Assembly: GCF_019264355.1 (NCBI RefSeq) | Contig: NZ_JAHVAH010000001.1 | Span: 1,658,001 to 1,722,000, forward strand | Source: Sphingomicrobium clamense | Lineage (GTDB): Bacteria > Pseudomonadota > Alphaproteobacteria > Sphingomonadales > Sphingomonadaceae | Direction: 5' to 3' | DNA length: 64,000 nucleotides | Part shown: in pieces, positions 36,027 through 44,992 of the stretch | Layout of the letters: each line of letters starts with the position of its first letter | Numbering within the stretch: the first letter of the stretch is position 1 | Translations under genes and position numbers: made by a program | The notes under the pieces: generated by a model | Databases searched by the model: none | The model's input: only the letters and a program-made list of their open reading frames with translations | Told to the model about the DNA's origin: nothing

Positions 36027-36484
36027 TCCGCGCAGTCGCCGCATTGGCCGCGGACTTCGATGACCGGGCGGGTGGCCTTGAAGCCCGAGCCTTCGGCCGC
36101 CTTGCGCACGCCGCCCGAAAGCTGGTCATCGTCGAGATGCGTCGCCTTCCCGCAATCGTCGCAGATCAGGAAAATGCAGTCGTGCAGGCAGCCCGGATGG
36201 TCGTTGGCGACATAGGCGTTGGCGCTTTCGACGCGTCGCGCGAGGTTGGTGCCCACGAACAGGTCGAGAATGCGATAGACGCTGTTGGCCGCGACCTTCT
36301 TGCCGCGCGCGTCGGAGACCTTGGCGGCGATGTCATAGGCGCTGGCGGGCTGGGTGAAGGTGGCGAGCGCGTCGAACACGGCGGCGCGCATGTCGGTCCA
36401 CTGCTCACCGCTCTCTGTCAGCTGCTGCTGCGCGGCCTGTTTAAGATCGTCGCCGCGATGTTCGTGATGATGGTGCTGGGCCAT
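36023..36484 (-). CDS. Fur-family metalloregulator, probably Zur
   Basis: 153 aa. The histidine-rich start MAQHHHHEHRGDD precedes the Fur winged helix (TDMRAAVFDALATFTQPASA, YDIAAKVSD, AANSVYRILDLFVGTNLARR) and a C-terminal metal domain with CLHDCIFLICDDCGKATHLD and the last cysteines of GQCGDCAD. Two CxxC pairs for structural zinc and the HC-rich dimerisation region argue for Zur rather than Fur. A MerC-type membrane gene lies 46 bases upstream and a palindrome precedes it, so autoregulation is likely. Four-base overlap with the convergent histidine-kinase gene. Confidence 0.85.
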   Translation of the reverse strand: MAQHHHHEHRGDDLKQAAQQQLTESGEQWTDMRAAVFDALATFTQPASAYDIAAKVSDARGKKVAANSVYRILDLFVGTNLARRVESANAYVANDHPGCLHDCIFLICDDCGKATHLDDDQLSGGVRKAAEGSGFKATRPVIEVRGQCGDCAD

Positions 36485-36530
36485 GCGCGAAAGATAGGCT
36501 CCTTCGCCCCTCGCGACAAGGACTTGTCGG

Positions 36531-36899
36531 TCAGTCGCCGGCGATCGCGTTGAGGCGGTGCCCCAGCGCGAGGATGCCCACGCCGACCATGGTCGAGAGA
36601 ATTTCGCTGCCGTCATGCGGGAGCGTCAGCGCGCCGCCCATGACCCCGAGGCCGAGACCCCCGATCGCGGCGGGCATCATATAGCCATGGTCGTAGGCGC
36701 CCTTGGTCAGCGCGACCGCGCCGAGCAACATTGCGATGACCAGCCCGCCCTCGTGGATGGCAGACGCGCCGAGCAGTCCGCCCGCGCTCGCCAGCATCGC
36801 GACCAGCACGCTGGTGGCGAGGCAATGGACGAGGCACAGGCCGGACAGGCCGATAGCCATGCGGTCGAGCCGCTGAGTCGGGATGGCTGCAAGGGTCAT
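36531..36899 (-). CDS. MerC-domain membrane protein
   Basis: 122 aa with four membrane helices (LSGLCLVHCLATSVLVAML, GGLVIAMLLGAVALTK, MPAAIGGLGLGVMGGALT, LSTMVGVGILALGHRLN). The first helix carries LCLVHC, the cysteine-containing metal motif of MerC mercury transporters. No other mer gene is around, and it sits with a Zur-like regulator, so transport of zinc or another soft metal is more likely than mercury resistance; this is inference. ATG 36899 is preferred because the ATG at 36923 lies inside the palindrome proposed as operator. Confidence 0.82.
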   Translation of the reverse strand: MTLAAIPTQRLDRMAIGLSGLCLVHCLATSVLVAMLASAGGLLGASAIHEGGLVIAMLLGAVALTKGAYDHGYMMPAAIGGLGLGVMGGALTLPHDGSEILSTMVGVGILALGHRLNAIAGD

Positions 36900-36916
36900 C
36901 TGCGACGCGATATAAG

Positions 36917-36935
36917 GTAACATTCGAAACGTTAC
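36917..36935. promoter_or_regulatory. GTAAC-N9-GTTAC palindrome, Zur operator candidate
   Basis: GTAACATTC-G-AAACGTTAC is a 19-base imperfect palindrome with 7 of 9 arm positions matching. It lies 18 bases upstream of the MerC start and in the gap of about 130 bases to the divergent ctaA. Alphaproteobacterial Zur sites contain GTTAT/C-type arms, so a Zur operator is a reasonable guess; repression would affect MerC and the regulator itself. Confidence 0.5.
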
Positions 36936-37030
36936 AACATCACATCGGCCATTTTGGCGGCTTTTTCGCGACGATGTGGCCTTTCGACCAGTCTTCACAA
37001 AGGCTTGGCCACGCGCCAATAGCCCCGGTC

Positions 37031-38065
37031 ATGAACGACAACGTCTCGATTCTTCCCGAATCCGCCCGTCCGGTCGCCATCGCCCGCTGGCTTTACGGCG
37101 TCGCCATCCTCGTCTTCCTGATGGTCGTGGTGGGCGGGATCACGCGACTGACCGAAAGCGGGCTGTCGATCACGCGCTGGGACCTGGTGACCGGCACCCT
37201 CCCCCCGCTCAGCCAGGAGGCATGGGAAGCGCAGTTCGATCTCTATCGCCAGACGCCCGAATATATCAAGATTAACGGGCCTGCGGGGATGGACCTGTCG
37301 CAATACAAGTTCATCTATTTCTGGGAGTGGTTCCACCGACTGCTCGGTCGTCTCGTCGGGCTCGCCTTCGCGCTGCCGCTCCTGTGGTTCTGGCTCAAGA
37401 AGCAAATTCCGCAGGGCTACAAGCCGCGCCTGCTTGCCCTGCTCGCACTGGGCGCAAGCCAGGGCGCGCTGGGCTGGTACATGGTGCAGTCAGGCCTCGT
37501 CGATCGCACCGACGTCTCGCACTTCCGCCTGTCGGCGCATCTGCTGACCGCGCTGTTCATCCTCGCCGGGCTGATCTGGACCGCGCTCGACCTCAAGGCG
37601 CTCAAGGCGGGGGTTGCGCGCAGCCGCCTCACCCCGCTCTCGATCGAGGTTTCCTTCGTACTCTTCATCCAGCTGCTGCTGGGTGCCTGGGTTGCGGGGC
37701 TCGATGCGGGCTATATCGCCAGCGACTGGCCGCTGATGCAGGGCGAGTTCGTGCCCGCGGGCATCGACTACAGCCAGGGCGTCTTCTACGCCTTCACCCA
37801 CGACCCCTACCTCATCCACTGGTTGCACCGCTGGTGGGCATGGGTCGCGGTTGCCGCGCTCATCCTCCTCGCCCGCGCGGTCAAGCCGGTCGGACGCAAG
37901 GCATCAATTGCCATCCACACCGCCTTCGGCATCCAGATCATCCTTGGCATCGCCACGGTGATGACCGGCATGAACATTGTGCTCGCAGTGCTCCACCAGA
38001 CAGTCGGCGCTTTGCTGGTGGCAAGCGTCGCGTGGGGCGCGCACGTCAACGGGATGCCGCGATGA
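37031..38065 (+). CDS. ctaA: Heme A synthase CtaA/Cox15
   Basis: Oxidises heme O to heme A for cytochrome aa3 oxidases; inner membrane. 344 aa, eight hydrophobic segments. VVVGGITRLTESGLSITRWD at the first helix, YFWEWFHRLLGRLVGLAFAL, FRLSAHLLTALFILAGLIW, HWLHRWWAWVAVAAL and VLAVLHQTVGALLVAS include the heme-ligand histidines. The larger internal loop WEAQFDLYRQTPEYIKING is typical of the alphaproteobacterial/mitochondrial class 2 enzyme. ATG 37031 gives the normal start. Its stop overlaps the cutA start (ATGA). Divergent from merC-zur. Confidence 0.95.
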   Translation: MNDNVSILPESARPVAIARWLYGVAILVFLMVVVGGITRLTESGLSITRWDLVTGTLPPLSQEAWEAQFDLYRQTPEYIKINGPAGMDLSQYKFIYFWEWFHRLLGRLVGLAFALPLLWFWLKKQIPQGYKPRLLALLALGASQGALGWYMVQSGLVDRTDVSHFRLSAHLLTALFILAGLIWTALDLKALKAGVARSRLTPLSIEVSFVLFIQLLLGAWVAGLDAGYIASDWPLMQGEFVPAGIDYSQGVFYAFTHDPYLIHWLHRWWAWVAVAALILLARAVKPVGRKASIAIHTAFGIQIILGIATVMTGMNIVLAVLHQTVGALLVASVAWGAHVNGMPR

Positions 38066-38391
38066 CTCTGGCCAGCGCCTGGATCGTCTGCGCCGACGAA
38101 GCCGAAGCGACCGCGATCGCCGAGGCGCTGGTCGCCGAGCGGCTCGCCGCCTGCTGCAACATCCTGCCCCCCGTCAGCAGCGTCTATCGCTGGGACGGCA
38201 AGATCGAACGCGCGCGCGAAGTCCCGATCATCGCGAAGACCGACATGGACCGGGCCGACGCGCTGATCGCGCGGGTCAAAGAGCTCCACAGCTACGATGT
38301 CCCCGCGATCGCGATCTGGCCGATCAACGCAATTCCCGACGATTATGCCCGCTGGATCGAGGAAAATACGGGTCCAGACCGCATCGCCTGA
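38062..38391 (+). CDS. cutA: Divalent-cation tolerance protein CutA
   Basis: 109 aa trimeric ferredoxin-like protein, named for copper tolerance but of uncertain role. Diagnostic stretches: LVAERLAACCNILPPVSSVY, RWDGKIERAREVPIIAKT and the helix ALIARVKELHSYDVPAIAIW. Length and sequence are normal. It is translationally coupled to ctaA, an unremarkable but real pairing with heme A synthesis. Confidence 0.95.
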   Translation: MTLASAWIVCADEAEATAIAEALVAERLAACCNILPPVSSVYRWDGKIERAREVPIIAKTDMDRADALIARVKELHSYDVPAIAIWPINAIPDDYARWIEENTGPDRIA

Positions 38392-38476
38392 AGGCGTCTG
38401 GTATTAAAATACCCGTCAGCAACCCCGCTGAAATGCTTGACTTATTCGCGCCTCAGCGCCAATAGCGCGCCCAACG

Positions 38477-38496
38477 GCGCTTCCCTCGGGAGGCGC
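38477..38496 (+). promoter_or_regulatory. rplM leader hairpin
   Basis: GCGCTTCC-CTCG-GGAGGCGC forms an 8-pair stem (one G-U) with a tetraloop, 40 bases before the rplM start. A TTGACT hexamer at 38436 may be the promoter -35. Ribosomal operons often carry autoregulatory leaders, but I did not recognise a known L13 leader class. Confidence 0.35.
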
Positions 38497-38536
38497 TATG
38501 TTTCGTTTCACACCAAAATCCAATGAAGGATTTGCC

Positions 38537-39016
38537 ATGAAGGCCCTCATGAAGACCACCAAGCCGATGAAACCGGCCGAGGTCGAAAAGAAATGGCATC
38601 TGATCGATGCCGAGGGGCTGGTCGTCGGCCGCGTCGCCGTGATCATCGCCAACCTCATCCGCGGCAAGCACAAAGCCAGCTTCACGCCGCACGTCGACAA
38701 TGGCGACCACGTCGTGGTCATCAACGCCGACAAGGTCCGCTTCACGTCGAACAAGGCGCAGAAGAAGATCTACTACAAGCACACCGGCTATGTCGGCGGC
38801 ATCAAGGAAACGACGCCCGAGAAGATTCTCGAAGGCAAGTTCCCCGAGCGCGTGCTTGAAAAGGCGGTCAAGAACATGGTTCCCCGCGGCCCGCTCGGCC
38901 GTGCGGTCATGAAGAACCTGCACCTCTATAACGGTACCGAGCATCCGCATGCCGGTCAGAACCCCGAAGTTCTCGACGTCGCGTCGATGAACCGCAAGAA
39001 CAAGGTGGGCGCGTAA
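38537..39016 (+). CDS. rplM: 50S ribosomal protein L13
   Basis: Early-assembling large-subunit protein, 159 aa. [52 protein letters not shown] and [20 protein letters not shown] are canonical. ATG 38537 is chosen since GAAGGA lies just upstream; the in-frame ATG at 38498 would add 13 non-conserved residues and lies in the leader. It is followed after three bases by rpsI, the universal rplM-rpsI pair. Confidence 0.96.
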   Translation: MKALMKTTKPMKPAEVEKKWHLIDAEGLVVGRVAVIIANLIRGKHKASFTPHVDNGDHVVVINADKVRFTSNKAQKKIYYKHTGYVGGIKETTPEKILEGKFPERVLEKAVKNMVPRGPLGRAVMKNLHLYNGTEHPHAGQNPEVLDVASMNRKNKVGA

Positions 39017-39019
39017 ACC

Positions 39020-39640
39020 ATGGCTGAGAAGAAGTCCCTCGCCGACCTCGGCGACATGACCAAGGAACAGGAAGCCGAGAAGAAGGCTCCCAAGAAAACC
39101 ACCAAGGCTGCGGCCAAGGCGGAAACCAAGACCGAAGAAAAGGCTGCGGAAGCCACCGAAGCGCCGGCTGATGACGCCGCCGCCGAAGAAGAAACCGTCG
39201 TCGACACGCCGGTCGTCGAAGAAGCGCCCCTGCGCGAACAGGAGCTCGACGAGCATGGCCGCGCTTATGCGACCGGTCGTCGTAAGGACGCCGTTGCGCG
39301 CGTCTGGCTGAAGCCGGGCAAGGGCAAGATCACGATCAACGGTCGTGACCAGGCGGTCTATTTCGCCCGTCCGACCCAGCGTCTGGTCATCGGCCAGCCG
39401 TTCGGCATCACCGACCGCGTCGGCCAGTACGACGTCGTCGCCACCGTCAAGGGTGGTGGCCTGTCGGGCCAGGCCGGTGCCGTCCTGCACGGGATCGCCC
39501 AGGCGCTGACGCGCTACGAACCGGCGCTTCGCACCACCGTGAAGCGCGCCGGCTTCCTCACCCGCGACAGCCGCGTGGTCGAGCGTAAGAAATACGGCCG
39601 TGCCAAGGCACGTCGTTCGTTCCAGTTCTCGAAGCGTTAA
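39020..39640 (+). CDS. rpsI: 30S ribosomal protein S9 with acidic/Lys-Ala N-terminal extension
   Basis: 206 aa, against about 130 for the usual S9. The conserved S9 core runs from about residue 80 ([20 protein letters not shown]) to the basic end RRSFQFSKR, whose terminal residues reach the P-site tRNA. Residues 1-75 are a low-complexity extension rich in K, A, E and P ([20 protein letters not shown] and following). I remember similar extensions in sphingomonads, so it is probably lineage-specific rather than damage. Ends at an intrinsic terminator. Confidence 0.95.
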   Translation: MAEKKSLADLGDMTKEQEAEKKAPKKTTKAAAKAETKTEEKAAEATEAPADDAAAEEETVVDTPVVEEAPLREQELDEHGRAYATGRRKDAVARVWLKPGKGKITINGRDQAVYFARPTQRLVIGQPFGITDRVGQYDVVATVKGGGLSGQAGAVLHGIAQALTRYEPALRTTVKRAGFLTRDSRVVERKKYGRAKARRSFQFSKR

Positions 39641-39665
39641 GCCGAGAGCTTCCGAGCAGAAAAAC

Positions 39666-39698
39666 GGGCTGTCCGACTTTGGTCGGGCGGCCCTTTTT
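39666..39698 (+). terminator. Intrinsic terminator after rplM-rpsI
   Basis: GGGCTGTCCGAC pairs with GTCGGGCGGCCC around TTTG, followed by TTTTTCTTT, 25 bases after the rpsI stop. Strong Rho-independent terminator with a G-U pair in the stem. Confidence 0.88.
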
Positions 39699-39728
39699 CT
39701 TTGCGCGTGCCCGGCTTAAGCTGCGGCT

Positions 39729-41118
39729 ATGAAATAGATCCTCGCCGCCACCGCCATCTCCCTTTTCGCCTGCACCGCGGGGCAAGCCTCTCCACCGGCT
39801 TCGGCCGCCGCGACATCGCTACAGCCAGACGTGGTGGGCGACTGGTGGGGAACGCTCGATGCGGGGCAGAAGCTGCGGCTCGTCGCACATATCGAGCGGA
39901 CGGACGACGGCTATTCGGGCACGCTCGACAGCATCGACCAGGGCGCGATAGGGCTCGCGATGGCGAACATCGAGGTCACCGATACCGCCCTCTCGTTCGA
40001 CTTGCCGCAGGTGGGTGGCCGCTACGAAGGCGAATGGCAGGAAGGCCGTTGGGTCGGCGCGTGGAAACAGGGCGGCGTGAGCTTGCCGCTGACGCTCGAG
40101 CGCGGCGCGCCCGATGTCGAGGCGACGGGACCGGTCGTGCCGGACAGCTGGGACCTGCCCGACGATGACGCGGTCGCGGAGCGCCTCGCGGCCACCGTCG
40201 GCGACCAGGACGGTGTCGTCGGCGCGGTCGCCTTGGTCGAGGACGGAGAAGCGCGCTTCATCCTGAGCGACGGTCTCGATGCCGATCGGCGGTTCGAGAT
40301 CGGCTCGGTGACGAAAGTCTTCACCGCGCTCCTGCTCGCCGACATGGTGCTCGACGGCACGGTCGGGCTGAACGATCCGATCGGCGACCATATCGACGGG
40401 ATCGACGATGCAGCGGTGGCCGCCATCACGCTGCGCCAGCTGTCCAACCATCATAGTGGGCTGCCGCGCCTGCCCGCCAACCTGATGCCCTTCGCGCAGC
40501 TGCCCGACCCCTATGCGAGCTATGACGAGGAGATGCTGCTCCACTGGATCCGCAACGTCGAGCCCGCCCGTGCGCCCGACGAGGCATACGAATATTCCAA
40601 CGGGGCGGTCGGCCTGCTCGGCTATATTCTCGGCAAGCGGGCGGGGAGCGACTTCAAGACCGCGTTGCTGGAGCGGATCGTGCGCCCGATGGGACTGGCC
40701 GACACCGACTTCGAGATCGACGAGCGGAGCGTGGCCGGGCACAATCCGCAGGGGGAAGCCAGTCCGTGGACCTTCCAGACGCTGGCCGCGGCCGGCGCGC
40801 TGCGCTCGACCATCGGCGACATGGCACGCTTCGCCTACACGCTCGCCGAACCGGGCGAGACATGGTCGCGGCACGTCGACCTCATCACCGCCGACCCGAA
40901 GAGCGTTCAGGGCGGGCTGAACATCGGGCTGGGCGTGCTCACCCCCGATCACCAAGGACGGCGTGCTGTTCCACAATGGCGGGACGGGCGGGTTCAAGAG
41001 CTCGATGTGGGCCGATCCCGACACGGATCGCGCGGCGGTCGTGCTGATCAACAACAATACTGCCGATCCGGACCTGCTCGGCTCGTGGCTCATCGCGGAC
41101 ATGGAGCGGCAGCGGTAA
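39729..41118 (+). pseudogene. Serine hydrolase (beta-lactamase/PBP4-like) lipoprotein, two disabling lesions
   Basis: Reads as a beta-lactamase-fold serine hydrolase: N-terminal lipoprotein signal (ILAATAISLFAC lipobox), a small beta domain (VVGDWWGTLDAG and following), then the SxxK motif in FEIGSVTKVFTALLLADM, YSN in AYEYSNGAVGLLGYILG and HNGGTGGFKSS as the third box. Two independent faults: codon 3 is TAG (39735-39737) directly after the start ATG AAA, and a C5 run at 40942-40946 has one base too many, shifting the frame. Reading past the shift restores HNGGTGG and LINNNTADPDLLGSWLIADM up to a TAA at 41116. Without correction the third box is lost. Probably decaying; sequencing error would have to hit twice. 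Confidence 0.8.
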
Positions 41119-41175
41119 GAGCGGCGATGCGCCAAAAACTTGCATGAAGACGCGTTTTCGACCAAGCGCTTGCCG

Positions 41176-42630
41176 ATGTATACGAAAGAGAATGAAATTG
41201 ACGGCCTCCTCGACGAACTGGAGGCGATTTACGAAACTTCGGTCGCCAATCTCCGCAACGGACTGACCGACTATGCCAATGACGGGACGCGGCCCGGCAA
41301 GGAAGCGCGCGACGACGGGCTTTTCGCCTATCCCGAACTGCGCGTCGACTATGATCCCGAAAGCCCCTCGCCGACGCCGGCACGCGCCTTCGCACGGCTG
41401 ACGACGCCGGGCACCTATGCGACCTCGATCGCGCGGCCCAAGCTGTTCCGCGACTATCTCAAGGAGCAGCTCTGCCACCTGGTCAACGACTATCCGGTCA
41501 CGGTCAGCGTCGAGAAGTCGCGGGTCGAAATCCCCTACCCCTTCGTCCTCGACGGCGGAGACCTTGACCTCAAGGGCGCGACCACTGCCGAGCTGTCGCG
41601 ATGGTTCCCCTCTTCCGACCTCGAGCTGATCGGTGACGAGATTGCCGACGGCGTGTGGGACTTCAACCGCCGCACCAGCCGCCCGCTGGCGCTGTTCGAC
41701 GGTCCGCGCACCGACTTTTCGCTCGCCCGCCTCAAGCATTATACCGGCACGCCGGTCGAGCACTTCCAGCATTATGTGCTGTTCACCAACTATGTCCGCT
41801 ATGTCGACGAGTTCGTGCGCTTCGCGATCGAGGAATTGCGTAAGCCCGACAGCCGCTTCACCGGCTTTTCGGTACCCGGCGGCTATTACGAACGCGGCCA
41901 GCTGGAAAATGCCGAGGCCGAGATTGCGGCCGGCACGTGGCGCCGCCACCAGATGCCCGCCTATCATCTCGTCGCGGCAAACGGCACGGGCATCACCCTG
42001 GTCAACATCGGCGTCGGCCCGTCCAACGCGAAGACGATCTGCGACCATATCGCGGTGCTGCGTCCCGAGGCATGGCTGATGATCGGCCATTGCGGCGGCC
42101 TACGTCCCTCGCAGACCATCGGCGATTATGTGCTCGCCCACGCTTATCTGCGCGACGACCATGTGCTCGACGACGTGCTCGCCCCCGAAATCCCGATCCC
42201 CGCGATCGCCGAGGTGCAAACCGCGATGTTCGACGCCGCGCTCGAGGTGACTGGCGAAGGCGAGGAAGAGCTCAAGAAGCGACTGCGCACCGGCACGGTG
42301 GTGACCACCGACGACCGCAACTGGGAGCTTCGCTTCACCCTCTCGGCCTGGCGCTTCGACCAGAGCCGCGCGGTCGGCATCGACATGGAATCGGCGACCA
42401 TCGCCGCGCAGGGCTATCGCTTCCGCGTGCCTTACGGGACGCTGCTATGCGTGTCGGACAAGCCGCTCCATGGCGAGCTAAAGCTGCCCGGCCAGGCCAA
42501 CGCATTCTACGAAAAGGCGATCGGGCAGCATCTGCGCACCGGTATCAAGGCGCTCGACATCCTGCGCCACGAAGGTCCCGGCCTCCACAGCCGCAAGCTA
42601 CGCAGCTTCGACGAACCGCCGCTGCGTTAG
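41176..42630 (+). CDS. amn: AMP nucleosidase
   Basis: Cleaves AMP to adenine and ribose-5-phosphate, a salvage enzyme known from bacteria. 484 aa. The N-terminal domain includes PYPFVLDGGDLDLKGATTAE and FDGPRTDFSLARLKHYTGTP; the C-terminal nucleoside-phosphorylase domain carries NIGVGPSNAKTICDHIAVLR, MIGHCGGLRPSQTIGDYVLA and GIDMESATIAAQGYRFRVPY, with GTLLCVSDKPLHGELKLPG. All are close to known Amn. ATG 41176 is preferred over TTG 41140. Its stop overlaps the convergent 5'-nucleotidase-like gene by four bases, beginning a cluster of purine/pyrimidine salvage genes. Confidence 0.92.
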   Translation: MYTKENEIDGLLDELEAIYETSVANLRNGLTDYANDGTRPGKEARDDGLFAYPELRVDYDPESPSPTPARAFARLTTPGTYATSIARPKLFRDYLKEQLCHLVNDYPVTVSVEKSRVEIPYPFVLDGGDLDLKGATTAELSRWFPSSDLELIGDEIADGVWDFNRRTSRPLALFDGPRTDFSLARLKHYTGTPVEHFQHYVLFTNYVRYVDEFVRFAIEELRKPDSRFTGFSVPGGYYERGQLENAEAEIAAGTWRRHQMPAYHLVAANGTGITLVNIGVGPSNAKTICDHIAVLRPEAWLMIGHCGGLRPSQTIGDYVLAHAYLRDDHVLDDVLAPEIPIPAIAEVQTAMFDAALEVTGEGEEELKKRLRTGTVVTTDDRNWELRFTLSAWRFDQSRAVGIDMESATIAAQGYRFRVPYGTLLCVSDKPLHGELKLPGQANAFYEKAIGQHLRTGIKALDILRHEGPGLHSRKLRSFDEPPLR

Positions 42631-44375
42631 TCGTTGGCCGGAGTAAAGTCGCGGATCCGCCCCAGCGGGGGTGGGTCGCGGCCCTCGGCGATATAGGCGA
42701 TCAGCGCGTCGAGGTCGTTGCCCGCGCCTGTGCGGTCGCGGCCCTGCGTGAACACCGTGTAGCCGTCACCGCCATTGGCGACGAAATTGTTGGTCGTGAC
42801 GCGATAGTCACGCGCAGGGTCGATCGGCTCACCGTCGAGTGTCATGGAGACGATGCGGTCGCCCGCCGGGCGCGAAAGATCGTAGGCGAAAGTGAAGTTG
42901 CCGCTCGGAATCAGATGGTAATGCTCGTCATTGCCCTCGGCATCGACGAATTGCTGCTCGAGCAGCGCTTTAAGTTGCGCGCCGGTGAGCGTCACCGTCA
43001 TCAGTGTGTTGCCGAAAGGCTGGACCGTAAACAGTGCCGCATAGGATACGCTGCCGTCGCTTCCCGGAACGATCGGCGCGCGCACGCCGCCACCATTGAT
43101 GAAGGCGAGGTCTGCGTTGCCCCTATCAGGCGCCCGCGTCGCCGCGAGTTGCGCATCGGCGATCAGATTGGCCGCCGGGCTTTCAAGGTCGTCGGGGTCG
43201 TCCATCAGCGTTCCGGGCAGCTTTCCGACGATACGGCTGGCGAACGGACGGGCGCCTTCAACGACCCGGTCGACCAACTCGATCATCTCCGGGTCCGGCG
43301 CGAATCGCGGCAGGGCGTCGGACGGCACGACGGCATTGCCGCCGCGATCTGTGTAGGGGTCGCCTTGAACGACGATATTGTCAGCCTCCTTGGCAACAAG
43401 CCTATCGCCTTCGAACGTCAGCCGGATATCGGTCAGCATGATTCCGTAGCGACCCGCACTCGTCAGAAGGCGCTCGCCTGTCCCGTTCGGCATCGGCAGC
43501 GTGCAGTCGTAGCTGAAATGCGTATGGCCCGAGACAACCACCGAGATTGCGGGATCGAGTTTCTCGACGATGGGAAGCACCGAACCGGATAGGCCGACGC
43601 ATTGGGGATCGTCCCAGCGCTCGATGCCTCGCGCGCCTTCATGGATCAGCAGCACGATCGTATCGGCTCCTTCCGCCTTGAGACGCGGGACGAGCGCATT
43701 TGCGACCTCCGCTTCGTCGGCGAAGATTAGGCCGTCGACCAAATTCGGTGCGACAAGGCTTGGTACGTCGGCGAGCGGGAGACCGATCACGCCGATCTGA
43801 ACCTCGCCGAGATCGTGCACCACTGCGTCAGGAAACAGGTTGGTCCCGTCGGGCAGGAAGACGTTGGCACCCAGATAGGTGAAATCCGCCCCGTCGAAGC
43901 TGCCGTCGAGCGCACAGGGGGTAAGGTTTGCAAATTTCTCGCAGCCCCCGTTCTGGATCCTCTTGAGCTCGTCGACGCCCTTGTCGAACTCGTGATTGCC
44001 GAGCGCCGAATAATCGAGCCCCATGAGGTCGAGCGCGTCGATCGTTGGCTCGTCGAGGAACAGTGCCGAGGCGATCGGCGTAGCGCCGATGAGGTCGCCC
44101 GCCGCAACAGTGATGCTCTTGTCCGTGCGCAGCGCCTTCAGCGCACCCGACAAGTAAGCCACGCCGCCTGCAGGGACGAATTGCACACTTCCGTCGTCCA
44201 TTGTCACGGGCACTGCCTGTTCCGGCGCCTCCAGACGACCGTGAAGGTCGTTGATCGCGAGCAGCTGTATCTCCGTCGTCGCGGGCGCAGGCGCGACTTC
44301 GGCGACCTCGCCTTCGTAGGCGGTGGTGCAGGCGGTGAGCGTCAGGGCGGTGGCGGCAAGCAGCAGGTGGCGCAT
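42627..44375 (-). CDS. Lipoprotein 5'-nucleotidase/UshA-like metallophosphatase
   Basis: 582 aa, periplasmic. The lipobox is LTLTACTTAYEG, so it should be a lipid-anchored protein. N-terminal metallophosphatase with LLAINDLHGRLEAP (D-x-H), VAAGDLIGATP (GDx), LGNHEFDKGVDEL (GNHE) and VVSGHTHFSYDC (GHxH): all metal ligands present. The C-terminal 5'-nucleotidase domain has NADLAFINGGGVRAPIVPG, VQPFGNTLMTVTLTGAQLKA and TNNFVANGGDGYTVF. Expected to hydrolyse extracellular nucleotides so nucleosides can be imported. The start is given by the signal peptide MRHLLLAATAL. Confidence 0.9.
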   Translation of the reverse strand: MRHLLLAATALTLTACTTAYEGEVAEVAPAPATTEIQLLAINDLHGRLEAPEQAVPVTMDDGSVQFVPAGGVAYLSGALKALRTDKSITVAAGDLIGATPIASALFLDEPTIDALDLMGLDYSALGNHEFDKGVDELKRIQNGGCEKFANLTPCALDGSFDGADFTYLGANVFLPDGTNLFPDAVVHDLGEVQIGVIGLPLADVPSLVAPNLVDGLIFADEAEVANALVPRLKAEGADTIVLLIHEGARGIERWDDPQCVGLSGSVLPIVEKLDPAISVVVSGHTHFSYDCTLPMPNGTGERLLTSAGRYGIMLTDIRLTFEGDRLVAKEADNIVVQGDPYTDRGGNAVVPSDALPRFAPDPEMIELVDRVVEGARPFASRIVGKLPGTLMDDPDDLESPAANLIADAQLAATRAPDRGNADLAFINGGGVRAPIVPGSDGSVSYAALFTVQPFGNTLMTVTLTGAQLKALLEQQFVDAEGNDEHYHLIPSGNFTFAYDLSRPAGDRIVSMTLDGEPIDPARDYRVTTNNFVANGGDGYTVFTQGRDRTGAGNDLDALIAYIAEGRDPPPLGRIRDFTPAND

Positions 44376-44421
44376 CTTTTCTCCTTTGATCGGAGCGCTA
44401 GCGGCCCCTAGAGACAATGTC

Positions 44422-44865
44422 ATGACCAAAGAAGAGTTGATTGCCCTCGCCCGTTCCGCCGCGCTCAAGGCCTATGCGCCCTATTCGGGCTTTTCGGTCG
44501 GCTGCGCGATCGAGAGCGTGGACGGCGAAATCGTCACCGGCGCCAACATGGAAAATGCATGCTACCGCCTCGGCCTGTGTGCCGAGCAGAGCGCGCTAAC
44601 GACCGCCCAGCACACCTTCGGGGTCGACAAGGTCGCGCGTATCGCGGTTGCGGGCGGCGATGGTTCGGGCAGCGAATTGAAGGGCGAACAGGCGGTCACA
44701 CCCTGCGGCGGCTGCCGTCAGGCCATCCTCGAAGCCTCGCATCTGTCGGGCAGAAATATCGAGATCTTCGCCGCGTCGGGTGACGGCAAGGCCTGCGAGG
44801 TCCTGCGCATCCGCGACATCATCCCCCACGGCTTCGGACCCGAAGCACTACGCGACGCCGAATAG
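44422..44865 (+). CDS. cdd: Cytidine deaminase
   Basis: 147 aa zinc enzyme converting (deoxy)cytidine to uridine. YAPYSGFSVGCAIES, GANMENACYRLGLCAEQSAL (zinc cysteine plus catalytic glutamate; CAEQ in place of the more common CAER) and VTPCGGCRQAILEAS (two zinc cysteines). Length and pattern are those of the small homotetrameric form. Divergent from the 5'-nucleotidase gene, 46 bases apart, fitting nucleoside salvage. Confidence 0.94.
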   Translation: MTKEELIALARSAALKAYAPYSGFSVGCAIESVDGEIVTGANMENACYRLGLCAEQSALTTAQHTFGVDKVARIAVAGGDGSGSELKGEQAVTPCGGCRQAILEASHLSGRNIEIFAASGDGKACEVLRIRDIIPHGFGPEALRDAE

Positions 44866-44992
44866 GCTCCACTGCGCCAATTTGGGGCACCCATCCCCAA
44901 CCGCTTCAATTTTTTCGCCAAATCCGGCATGAGGCGACCAGATCGCCTGGTTTGCGTTCGCGATCCCTTGTCGTCGAATCCGAGGGAGCATC

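Noticed and set aside
38400..38413. Perfect GGTATT-AA-AATACC palindrome after cutA
   Set aside because: Short, isolated, without promoter context or T-run; could be chance.
40947..41147. Uncorrected C-terminus of the serine-hydrolase frame up to 41147
   Set aside because: After the C5 run it reads as unrelated arginine-rich sequence, while the neighbouring frame restores HNGGTGG and stops at 41118.
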